The translations under genes were made by a program, and so were the position numbers. Positions 1 through 12,600 of a DNA stretch of 64,000 nucleotides are shown here, in pieces; positions within the stretch are counted from its first letter, which is position 1, and each line of letters opens with the position of its first letter. This DNA comes from Ptiloglossa arizonensis. Its lineage: Eukaryota > Arthropoda > Insecta > Hymenoptera > Colletidae. The stretch spans positions 10,358,001 through 10,422,000 of the forward strand of contig NC_135054.1 in the NCBI RefSeq assembly GCF_051014685.1. Reading direction: 5' to 3'. Below the pieces are notes generated by a model. It was not told the DNA's origin and ran no database searches. It saw only the letters and a program-made list of their open reading frames with translations.

Positions 1-3000
1 GTATCACAAAAGCTTTTCGGGAAACGAATGAAACGAAAGCTTACCGCATTGTCTGCATAAATAGCCGGAGAAAAACCAATTATTCGGAGCTGCTTAAAAA
101 TTCAACTGTTTCTCGTTTTCACCTTGTAAAGGAGAATTACCTGTTAGGAATATGACAGCATATTTTTGTTACATAAACATTACCATAATATAGTAAAACT
201 GTTAACAAAGTCTAATTTCCTTCGTTCTATATATTAACAGACTATATTTTATTTTCTGCCGTGATGAACTCTCATTAATGAGTTCATCGTAACTTAATCA
301 AGTCTATATCGAACGCTGATTAAAACTTTCTGTGAAATTTTGATTAAGCAGTTAAGGAGATAAGGTTAAGTGCAAATTTTGGTTAAACTCAAGCTATCAA
401 TTTCGGCTACTTGATTTTTAACATACTTGTATTAAAACTTACTCATGGGAAGTATAGTTTTGAACAGATATTACAGTTTCTTGTGAATCTCCTCTGTATG
501 GAAGTTAAAGTTGTAAATAAATAGATGATTATTGGTGATAAGGAAACCATAACTGATTAAACTTACCGTTTGTTTATACAATGCTTATCTTGGAAACTAC
601 GTTTGAAGTAATTATGCATATCTCGATGAAGCACTCAAGTGGGAGAAATATTTAAAAAATGTTTAAAATTAATGTCTCAATTCTATCGATTAGATCGTAC
701 CGTGTATATGGAGTTTCCCGTTTTAAATACAAAATTATTCGAAAGAATTAAATAGCCCTTAAAAGTAATTTTCTTGGCTAAAGTGATTTAAGTTTTATTA
801 AATCACTGTGACAACACTGATTTTTATTAAGTGCGAAACAACTATATAATAGTCCGGTTCTGTTTATTAAGGTTGGGCATTTAATAAAAATCATGCTTAA
901 AACCAATTAAGAAACACTATCTTACCCAAGAAATAAATTATACCGAAGATATTAATTGTAACTCTCCCGGACGAAAAATGAAGATCGAACAGTTGTAATC
1001 AAAAGAAGAAACCGTAAATGTCGACCGAGCATGTGAAGGGCAGACTAAAAACGTTCTCGGAGTTGCATTAAAACTGCAACATCTATCAGCTTTAAATATT
1101 TAACTAATCGATCCATAGCAGTGTAGTTCTTCGAAAACCTTTCTCTACAGTCGATATTGCAGACGGGGCAAAAATTGACTCGTATCACTGAGTTTGTCAT
1201 TTAAATGGACGATTTGACAAAGGAAGATACTGATTCTTCTATGCCAATGAATTTATAAAAAATTTGAACAACATTCGTTGTACAGTGTTTCTTAGTTAAA
1301 TGTATGCATTCATTGATCTTGTAAGTTGTGGAAGATAGAAAAGAATTGTTTGTGGAAAAAGGAAACTGATTTCATGTAATTGGAAATATTAATATAATTA
1401 AATTTACATTAATATTTATCGTTGTTAATAAAATATAAAATATTGGCCGTGTAAGACAAACACTACAGTCTCGATCAAACTTTTCTTTGTTCTTTCGATC
1501 TTCAATTTTTGAATCGTCTTTAATGATATAAAAATTAATCTAAGAATAAATAATTACAAAAGTAAATTAAAAACACATTATTAATATAAGTTTAAACAAC
1601 AAGAATAAGAATATCTGTACCAAAAATAAAATATTTTTAAAAACTCACTAAACTAATGTAAAAGTAATCTATCATCCTAACTAAATGTATCTGAATGTAT
1701 TTAGCTTCCTGTAGATTTTTGTATAATATTATAGTAGCAAACAGAAACAATCATTTACAAATCTTGGATACATTATTTATGAACTTTGTTTTGTATCATT
1801 TTTAATTAATACGGTTCGTTAGATTTACATTTAATTATGACTTATACTACTTCTAGTATACAGTAGTACACCACTGTGTGAAATCAGCAAAAATTCGCAG
1901 CAGAATATTTGAAAAAAACAGGTCCAGAATGCATTTAAAGTACCAGATTCCATGCGTAGAAATAAAATGAATGTCAGACCTTTAGGTTTGACTTGCGGCA
2001 GCGGTCTAGTCACGATTCCATCGCCGTTGAAATGTTATTCAGTGCAAGAGAACGTGACTGGAACGTGTGAACACAGTCGTGCTTCAGCTGATTCAGGAAA
2101 CACTAAACTGTGATTGAACTGTGACTGTACTGGGATTAGATCGTTGGTGTAAATGAAGGCTTATGATACAATGCATCTTAAAAACCTACGGTACTTAATA
2201 TTTTTAACATTGCGATCTCGAGTATTTATGCACGCGATTGTCCATCTCCCAAAATATGTTAAACAAACGTCTTAAGAAATTTGTATCAAGTTCCCGAGAA
2301 TTTGATTTCGATTAGAATCTGTGCGATCGAACGATAAAATACAGTCGTTTTCTTTACTGTCGTGTTTAACTCAGGACCTTTGCGTCACGTTTGAAATCAG
2401 CATATTTTCAAATCTTTACTACGAAACTTGATTGAAATTAAAATTTATACGGTTAAACATTGAAATACGGGCATTTTCATTATTTTCATACGCTATTTAT
2501 GAAATCTTTATACGGTATCGATCGAGTTCGTTTGATGTTCTCTCTATTGTACGAGGTAATTTCTGATCACATCAGTGGAAACGTTTGTCGGCCGTTGTTC
2601 GAGCGGTTCCTCGTTTTGACGCCGCAAAACATAACAATATATTTCTCTATTTGCCTGTGCCATTGTCATGTGTTTCGAAAGCGCAAAAATATTACGTTTC
2701 CCTCGCACTGAGTTTTATTTTGTTCTCGTTGCGCGTCAAACGTAGACAGAAATCGATTTCATTGAATTTTCTACATTCTGCTCGTACGAATCGATACAAA
2801 CATTTAATTGGAATTCACTGTAAAAATTTGCGGAATTACGATCAAAAATAACAATACATACACGCATGACTTCTCAAAAGAATTTTATAAAAAATGAAAC
2901 GATGAACGGTTCGTTCCTTTCTGTCTGTTGAAAAACTACAGCAAATGAAAGTCAATCAGGAAGATTATACCGTTAAAAGCTACACTTTTCATACTTATAA

Positions 3001-3191
3001 TACATTTCATGATCATGCTACAACTAATTATTCAATTCTGATCATTCACCTTCCAATAATGAAAATATAAGACATATTCGTAATTTGTAGTTTTAAGTAT
3101 ATTGCATATTTTCCTTTATTATTCAAACATTAGTACTATATAGTGTCAATGAAATTGTATAACTAATGGTCGATTATATTTTTGATTGCAG
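1..3191 (+). other. Intron upstream of the microexon; no exon recognised
   Basis: AT-rich DNA without a recognisable coding exon on either strand. Short perfect hairpins occur at 263-288 (9-bp stem) and 782-807 (10-bp stem); stems of that length are expected by chance in 64 kb of AT-rich sequence. The segment around 1990-2150 is richer in GC and contains repeats of ACTGTGA, perhaps a regulatory patch. Confidence 0.5.
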
Positions 3192-3209
3192 GGACTACTA
3201 CTACGATAG
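3192..3209 (+). CDS. BCL11: 18-nt coding microexon of the BCL11-family gene
   Basis: Eighteen bases are flanked by an acceptor (TTTGATTGCAG) and a consensus donor (GTGAGT). Read to match the next exon, it completes one codon, encodes DYYYD and leaves AG, which joins the first T of the 30046 exon to make Ser, giving DYYYDSYYAS. The other two frames give a stop or a Thr run and do not fit the phase downstream. The repeated tyrosines on both sides of the junction support continuity. The call rests on splice signals and phase only; no transcript evidence is available. Confidence 0.55.
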   Translation, partial: GLLLR

Positions 3210-6200
3210 GTGAGTGCAAATTCCATGGTGTTCGCAATTTTGCCGAATATTCAGGTATTGCAAAAGGCAGCTTAATTATACGAGTATTTTATAATCTACG
3301 TTTTCAATTATTTTTTAGGAATATTAACAAAATAAAAGTTATCTTTATTTAAACGTAGCATTTAATTAAAGTACACCATTTTTTTTTTTTTTGGTTAATT
3401 TAACATAAATGTTTGTCCAAATTCATTTAATAAAACGCTTCAAAAACGTTACGTTACGTTGTTTCGATTACTTAGGAGCGGCTTTATCGTACGGACCAAT
3501 AGTTTCAGCAATTACAGTCGTTAAAGACTAAACCAATTTTTAAACTTAATTCCCTTTTAAATTACAATTGACAGATACTGTTAACTCATTTCAAAAGTGT
3601 ATATTGGTTTAGTTAAATGTTGCAATTGTCAGACAATTTGCAGCATTTTATTTCATTTACGTCGCGTATAAATTTTCCACCACGTTCATTGAAACGATAG
3701 TAATTATTGAAAGTCAGTATCCATTTGGTACAAAATCGAACGTATTAAATTTTCTTATGGTATGCTTTTCGAAAACGAAATTTCAATTCCAAAAATTGAT
3801 CTTCCATTTATACTTTAAGTCAACGATTCTCAAGAAGGCGTGACTTTTTATTAAACATCAAAGATGTGCAAAATTGAATTCAGATAATACATGAAAGATA
3901 ATAAGGACAACATTCGTTCGGAACGTTTATTTGATTGAACGGTTATTCGGATAAACTTTGTTGTTTGAACATAAGCATAACTTCATTTTTAAATTCAAGT
4001 CAAAATTTCTATCGAACACATAACGCAGCAAAAGTTGTTCGTCTTTTATTCGTTGATCGAAATTAATTACGTGGATACATATTTTGCCCGTTTTCGATGA
4101 AAACGTAAAGTTTAGTGCGCGTTAACGGCTTAAATAAAATAAAAAAAATAATATAAAATAAAGTCGGAGCATGGAATTAAAGTGACAATAATTTTTCCAT
4201 GCGATGCTAACTATCGTTTTCAAAAATATAACGGTGTACAAAGCGACCTCGTATAAAAAGCAACATTTCGAAATCTCGTGGGTGCATGGGTGCACGGTCG
4301 CGGCGTGTGCGTGCAATTTTGAAAAGCAGGCGCGTAATTTGTCGTCGATGCTGGGAATTATAACTACCAGACCGTAAATCACAATTATTATCTCGGATCG
4401 TTTCCCGAACGTTTTACTTCTGCATCGCGTACGCGATAAGCAAGATGAACATCGCCAACAATATTGAAGTTTATTAATTTATTTTTGCGTACAGTCCCAC
4501 CCCGAAATGCTCGAACGCATTTATTACTTTCTGGCGGACGGTTAGACGTGCTTTTTATTAGAATTGCCGTGATTATCGTTGGAAATCGAATTTAAAACTG
4601 GCGCACGGCTGTATTGGCATTTTTCAGTTTTAACGTTTTCATCTTCCATAATCCACGCGATAAATTACCGTCTCTGTAATTAATATTTGATGCATTTTAG
4701 TTGCATCGTTAAGTAATTCGGTTTAAATTCGAAAACGCGAAACGGTGAAATATTAGTACGTACGTAAAATTCGAAGTCGCGTGGAAATGTTCCGTTTAAT
4801 TCGTTTAACTAGCGAGTTTCGAGCTACGAATCATCGACGCGATTTAACCTAACACGTTTTGTAATAAAGTAATCGATGCTGGAAAGTCCATCTTCAAAAG
4901 AAACTTGCATTCGAGTGCACTCAAAAGGATTTAAACTCCTTTAAGATTCTGTATCATCATCAAAGGAACCTCTCAGACGGTTCATTTAAAAGCTTCGCTG
5001 AAATTCTTACGAGCGCTAAAAGCTCTATTTTTTACAGCCAATATACTGCGACTTTTTTATAACACATGTGTTTTCTCTGTAACTGAGAAACATATCGTCG
5101 ATTCCTGTTACGTGAAAGAAAAATTTCGCATCGAGTGTATTCCGTTTAATATTTCTCTATTAAGTATTAAACGTTTATTTGTTCCATTGTAATAAATATT
5201 TTCCAAATCGAGTAAACCTGTAAACGTAACCAATGAAGAACTGTTAGAACATTTGAATTAATGTTTGAATTTCAATATTCTAAATTAATCTGAAACAAAA
5301 AGAAACATTAAAATAGCACAGAATAAACGACAAACTTAAAGTTGAAATAACACGAATCTTTTTTTATTCACATTATTTCACGTTTAATCTCTTTTTGCTA
5401 TTATTGTATTTTCTAATTTTCTTCCAATTTTGATATTATCGATTTTGCTATTAAATTTTTTCGCAACTGTTCGCAATAATAATTTCATATTTATTGATTA
5501 TATAATAACGTATGTTTTAACGAAAGGTGACGCAAAATGCATCGGTCGAAGCATTATTAATAAAAGCAGCTCGTTTAAAACGTTAATCGTTGTGCAGATT
5601 TTTGTAAGAAATCTTTGCTCGCCATTTATTTGATACCAAGCTTCGATAAAGTGTGTTTCGAAATATCGAATGTTCTTCGAATAAAAATCTTAAGCTAAAT
5701 TAATAGACCTGTCCAGAGTTCACGATATACGATATAAAATCAATGCAGTGTTCTCGGTTTGTAGACAAATGATAGTAAATGGGAAGTGTGTGTATATTCA
5801 AATGGGCACGCGCTGGGCCCTGAACCCACATAGTTGAGTACCCAATTGGATACACACAGGGGTCAACGTGTTAAGTTTGACGATTAGTCGTTACATAGAA
5901 TCTCACGTCAAAATGTTTGTGCCAAGGTTTCGTAAACACTTTTGTTTGCACAGTTCCCCAAAGTGAACATGTCTTATTCGCTCCCTAATCCTGAAGTTTT
6001 CAATCTTCGAGGTATCAACGTCAACCTTTCGAGTAACAACCCACGGATATGTTTTCGTGAATGAACGTAAACGAAGCGTAAAAGGTTAAATTAGTCGACG
6101 AAAACGCTCACGACAGGATATATTAACACTTAATTACTCGACGGCAGCACGCAATTATTTTTTTCTCCAGGCCACCCTCGAGATACTTCTCCAATTAATC

Positions 6201-9200
6201 GCCTCCTCGGTCGCTCAAGAAGCGAACAAGGACTCCCCTGATTGAATGGGAAAAACTTAAAGAGGCAGTGCACGTGCAATTATCAAAAGTACGGTGCAGG
6301 CCAACGTTATTATGATCACGTGACCGTAGATAATAATTATTGAGCCCGCGTGCCGTGCCGTGCCGTGCCGTGCCAGCACCGTATATATTTTCGCTACAAC
6401 ACGCAGGAAGCCAGTTGAAACGCCATTTTTGTCCTATTTGTTCGCACGTTCGCGAACAGACTTTCCACATAATTTAGAATCCACCCGCGAGTATCGTCGC
6501 GCTGAAATCGGCGGAAAGGAAACAAAAAAGCTGAAAACTATTTATTACACGCTTGATACCGCCGTCGCGGATTGTATCGATTTTCCCCAATGACCACTCG
6601 GGAGGATTCTCCCAATTGTCGAATTTAAATTGAAAGTAGCTCGTGGAATATCAAAATTATGGTTTTCGAATCGAATCCAGCATACCGGTACATTCGACGA
6701 AGAATATTCGTTCGTCGACGAAACTTTTTCGACCTGGATTTATGTCACCTTCGGTGATAAAAAAAATTGTGCAAAATTTGGCAAAAATCTATATCAATGA
6801 TCAATTCCAAAAGAGATAGAGTTTCGATATATGTGATTTAAATTCAGAACAGCTCGACACTATTACGAAAATCATGGTGGTCCGCTACTGACGATATCTC
6901 GGGCATAAAAAATGATAAATCAGGCATAAAAGAATCTTCTCGCGATGGAATACGCAATAACGCTTAATTCCACGTTTGTCGTGCCGTTATCGCGTAGATA
7001 GAAATTGGATCTCATTTATTGAAATTACATCGCACGATTCTAAACCATTATTTCCATTTCCATGTACTTTCCCCATTCCGAAGAGATCCCGGTCCGAAAG
7101 GGTCCAAGGTTGGAACACAAAGTGCTCGAGTTGTTGGCGATATCGAAAATCTATGTACCGTTTAATTAAGAAAGGAAATTTCGATTTATTTTCACGGCGA
7201 AGGTGTTGTAAACTCTTTAATTACATCCAATAACGCGCTCGCAGTAACTGTAGAACCCGTTTACACGGAATCGCGTCCCCTCGTCTGTTTTGGTATCGAA
7301 GAGAAAGCGAGGGGCGCCGGTGCTCGAAAAACACACACAGGACGTACCGGTGGTCCTTTTGCTTTAATTGTTGCGATTCAGAGACGGTTCGTGACTGGCC
7401 TGGAAAGCGCAAAACGCGTGGACGCGACGCGCGGAACGACGGGCCGAATAAAAGTCATAAGCTCAGGTGAGGCCGTTGCCGGGCAGCGGCGCGGAACGGA
7501 ATTATAACTGGAGAAACATGCACGCTCCGTGCCCTTTTCTTTCGGACGAAACACAACGGCAAACCACGTGACGTTGCTTCTCGTTGCTTTATTAATTCCT
7601 CCATCGCGACGGTGCGCGACCTCTCTCGGTGTGCTCCGCTCGTTTCTTTTTGGCCGAGCGGTGTTTCCCGACAGACTTTATATTCCATCCTTGCACCTTG
7701 CCTTTAAATATGCAACATGCCGCACACGCTCTAACGCACGCGATGCACCCAAATGCCACCCGGTATCGCGCACACGGTATAATATTGTTCTTCGTATAAA
7801 AAAGAATTGATTGCTGTTGATACATTTTTTTTTTTTCATTTTTTTTTTTTCAGTTCCTATAGTTTCTTTCGCGTTCGCGGGTTTTTCAACATCGATGCTC
7901 GACCGTGTCTGCGGCCAATTTCCGGACATGCTTCGCGGTGAAAGGGTTGTTGCGAATCTCACGCACCGTGCGCCAATTCGCGAATGGAAAGAACCGAACA
8001 GACGGCTGAAAAACGAATTGTTCCGCGGAATGCGTTCCCTCCTTGTCGTTGACGGTGTCGTGAATTTTACTTCGATTCTGGTTCGATCGTTCTCGTGGAC
8101 GCGTTTTTCCTTCACGGTTCAATTTCGATCAGATTTACGGTGTACGGTCGAGTTTGAAACGACAATCGAGCGGTGGCATTGAAACCTTTTCCCTGTTGAA
8201 TCGATCGGTGGTACGGGGAACATTTGCGTTTTATAAATTTTACTATTTATTTTTCGAGAGTTGCGTCTGGAAATTTGTGCGTAAAGATTAAACGGGAAGA
8301 TAGAAAAATTCGTAGAATCGTTTAGATAGTCACAAAGTTCGTACGCTCGATTGGAAGATACTCGAGGACGATCTCGTGGTAGACGAGAACGTTGGAAATT
8401 GTGTACGTTATTTCCCAATTTATCTTCTTATTGCTGTAAAATTCAGACCTGTGAATCAAATATCTGTTATTTTCTTTAACTTCAGCATCCAGAATAATAT
8501 TGTTACTCGCGCTCGAGTAAACTCGAGCGCAGCAGCGAAAGGATTCACCCGACCGAATTAACATTGGTAATGATGAAACTGAGTCGTGTTTTGATACTGT
8601 GCTTATATTTACGTTTAAAATGTACACATAATTTGTATCGAACCGTGTTAGAGAATGTTTTCGAACAATTCGAGACTTATCAATTATATCGAGTTTGACA
8701 ACTGGTTCATTGCGTTCACAACTCAGAGGAAATAGAAGAAGCGATGATAACACGCGACAGTCAACTTGAACGTCAAACACGATCGATAACCTTTTAAGGT
8801 TAGAATCTGATGAATTTTTCAAAGTTAATCGTGCGGAATCTTTCGAATGTAAAGGGAACGAACAAACGTAACAAATGCAACGATAATCGCAATAGTTTCC
8901 ATATTTGTACATCGCATTTTCTCACCGCGTTCAGCAGTGCAAATTTTGATTATTGCGTCTGATCGTTATTCGTTATTTCTGTTTGCGTTGGTATGTTTAA
9001 ATATTGATTACGATATGGTGGTATCTTCTCTTTACCGGCCTTGTCATCTTCTAGCTAGATAGAATCGGTAGAAACGAATAATATTGTACCACTGTCGATG
9101 CTTACAAATGCCAACTCAAGTAGAATTAACAATAATGGACAGACACGTCGGGCAAGTTCTCGATTATGCGCTTACCAAGTTGAATCTTAGTTGTCTTTCT

Positions 9201-9584
9201 CGAAAACCAGGAATCGAATCAAAAAATTGTATTCTATATTTTTTATTCATTTTCTTGGATAAAATGAGCTAATTGCCGCTTGCACCACCAATTACCGGAT
9301 ACTCTGTGTACAAGTGTCTACATATTTATTAACATATATTTAAATTTTCTTTTCGTAATACGAGATGTTAGTCTAAAAGTGTATGTATTTGTTGTAACAA
9401 TCCTTTAAATGCAACTGTAAAACGTATGAAACTAACTCTCTAACTTTGAACAATTTGCAAAAAACATAACTAGACGCAGAGAATCCTCCTTTAAAATAAT
9501 TTTTGTTTCGCATGACTGCAACTTTCAATTTCTAAAATATCGTTTTGTAGCGAGAAGTATAATTTTGATATTTTACTATCATTT

Positions 9585-9615
<31 letters not shown>

Positions 9616-12600
9616 CACGCTTTCAATTATCTACCACAAGCTTGACAGGTGTACGGTGGTCAGCAGTGGCCGTTGAGTCAGCGCCTTTTTTTTTTACTAT
9701 TATTAAGTAGTCGTGACGTACGCATTTCCAGCAAAGCAAGTAGGCCATGGTAAAACGATAAAAGCGCAATTATTTGCAGAAAACGTGACATGGAAGTTAT
9801 ATAAAAAAAAAAAACAGATAAAGTGGAAAGTGCATTGAGCGAAAAATTGAAAATCGTCGATTTCAAATGATCGTGAGTTCAAAACAAATGCACGAAATGC
9901 AAAAATGTAAACGCTATTTCATGGATGAAAATTGATATTTACATTGCGTTCAGAAAAACACTGTTAAAAATATTCATCAACGATCGTAAAAAACGATAAA
10001 TTAAGATAATAGATAACGATGCATATTCGAGAAAATGTGTTTGTAATTTGTACTAGTATTTGTAAAATGAAAAGTAATGTATTGCACGCAAAAAATCATA
10101 TTTCGTTATTCTTTTCTTCGGATGATAATTCTTGGGTAAAATAATTATTGAAAAAGTTCGCGGTTGAGGTATCAAATCTAAACTAAACGCGTTACCGTGA
10201 ATACACATTTTTCCATTCAATGAGATATTTAGTACTAAAAATTTACGACAAACGATACTTGGAGAACAATTTTTAACGTCTTCAAAATTTAGTAAATCTA
10301 TTTCAATTTTTCATCTTCTTAATCGAATATATTTGAAATATTAAGAAGAACTTTTTATCGATTTTACGATATCATAATTTGAGAAGTCTTCAAATCTTGT
10401 CTACTACCAAAAGTTTAAGTTTGTCACAAGTTCATCTTCTGAAATCTATAATTTATTATTAACGCTTAATATAAATGGATGTGACGTACATTTCTCCTTC
10501 TAAAATGCATTAATACAAAAATAATATTCACGTATAAGAATAGATAAAGTTTCAATAGGATTGCAGGGTTCTATCCAATTTCCAGATGTATCCGTTCGAT
10601 TTTATTCCATTATCTATTAGTTACGTAACGGTTTGTAATGGAATTAAGAGTTACGTGCCCGTTTTGCTATTCAGCCGCTTTACGGAAAACTGTTATATCG
10701 TGAAATTATGTGGCGAGAAAAGCGTTGAATATTGGAATGGAAAATTATCGTTGCCTGGTTTCGTGCTTATTTCAAATTTTTCTGTGTACACTATTGCTCT
10801 GATCGTATATTCTCGTTTATCGGTGCGAGATTCTTTGCTTTATCTTCGGTAATTTTCTCCAACTTGCCTCGTAGAAAGTTAATATCACACTTTAATGGTA
10901 TCGGATTTCTCTAAAATTAATTTCGTTAGTTATCGACCTTTAAAGAAAATACTTTTCCGTGAAAGACTACAATCTCACAAATATCGTAAAACGGAAATAA
11001 AACAAGTTGCAATAGCTATTAAAATAAATAAAAATTGTATCAGAGATACAGAAGAATTAACAAAATTAAAGACGCTGGATAAAGTACTTCGGTGAACATA
11101 TTTCTTCGATGAATCAATATTTCGTTGTAAAAAAAAATATGTGTACAATCACGTATTCAACGTTTGAGAAATCTACGGCGACAATGTACGAGTTAAAAAT
11201 TTTTTAAAGAAATGTCTATTTTTTAACGTTCCGGAATGAAAGATCGCCCATGTTAAAATTTCGTTAATTCGTCTTTATCGTTCTCGAGAAAAAATTGTGC
11301 AAGGTACAACGTTTCGTAGTTTGTTCTTCGACGCCATAATCGAGGCGCGAAGGCAACATCATTCGTGCGACGATTAAATCTGACGTTTCTGGCAGGTGAC
11401 ACTTAATTTGACACAGGTCAGATAGACATCTGAAATCCGTGCACTTAATGTATGTCGATGGGGATCAGGCTTATAGGCCAGGGTGGCTGTTAGGGGTCAG
11501 GATGCATCGTGTCCAGTTAAGCCTCCTAGTCACAAAGCGATGTCTTGAGGGACGAATGTCCCTAATTAACCTGATACCCTTCGGCGTATGTGTGCGTGTT
11601 CCTATACAGCCAGTCGTTACACCGTTATACCTGTAGCCAATTCAATTTGTAATTAATCTTCCAGTCGCGAGATAGAGAAAATTCATAGGAGAGCCATTTA
11701 CTTAATTGAACCTTGTTAACGTGCGATTGAAATCTTAGACGCACACTTCCTGATCTAGTTTCATCGTTTTGTCATTTCCTGTTGTACGGTGAGGGTTACG
11801 TTCTCGTTCGATTTTTCTTCTTTAGGTGAACAGTTCTCTTTCAAAGAGTTAGAAGTATTCGTTCAAGAAAAACATCGCGTTTCGATGCGTCACTGTGTTT
11901 CAAGTGGTCGGAATAAAATTAATTTATCATTTTTTCTTGCACACAGTTTTGCATAATTATTGCGAGAAAAATTTACGATATTCTTTTATAAATGTTTGCG
12001 TGGGATGTGAAGCCACCTGTGTTAGAACAAATGTTCGTTATAAATTCGTTGGAATGTTGTTAGAATTCACTGGTTGTTCATATAAGATGATTGCGTTTAT
12101 TAAAATATATAAGTATTGGTCTATCGGTAAATATAATTAGTAAAATATTAAAACGTAGTTGTTGAAAGTCTAATTAAGTTTTGATGCACCTAATAAGGTT
12201 ATTTAAAACTCTAATTCAAGTTTTTGCGTTCTGGTGAAATTAGTTTCCTTCCGCGGTCTAGGTACACCTAAATGAATATACGCGTACGAAAAGAGCTGCC
12301 CAAAAAAATTCCCGAAAATCATAATTTAAACCGATTACAACTAAATGTTGGTTCCACTCTGCGGATTAAGGTCAATTCTGAATTAATTTTCTATTACGTG
12401 AACTCAACGTCAAACACGAGAATGAAAAAATAATTGGACTTGGAATTTTTTCTGTAAAATTCGCTCCCTTTTCCAAAGTTCATTATGTTTCCGTTGTACT
12501 ACTTGGAACAATTCGATTAAATTATTCTTTTTTATCGTTGCTGTGTTTAAACCTACTTATAAAAGTAAAGAGAAATTGTATTTCTTTTCTTAAAAAAATC

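Noticed and set aside
263..807. Perfect 9- and 10-bp hairpins
   Set aside because: Stems of this length in AT-rich DNA are expected a few times per window by chance.
7825..8182. Pyrimidine tract ending CAG followed by a 330-nt open frame
   Set aside because: The tract is a poly(T) run and the translation has no known similarity; the frame depends on local GC content.
8322..8912. 196-codon - strand open frame
   Set aside because: No recognisable motif or biased composition, and no splice or neighbour context. Length is at the edge of what chance gives in 64 kb.
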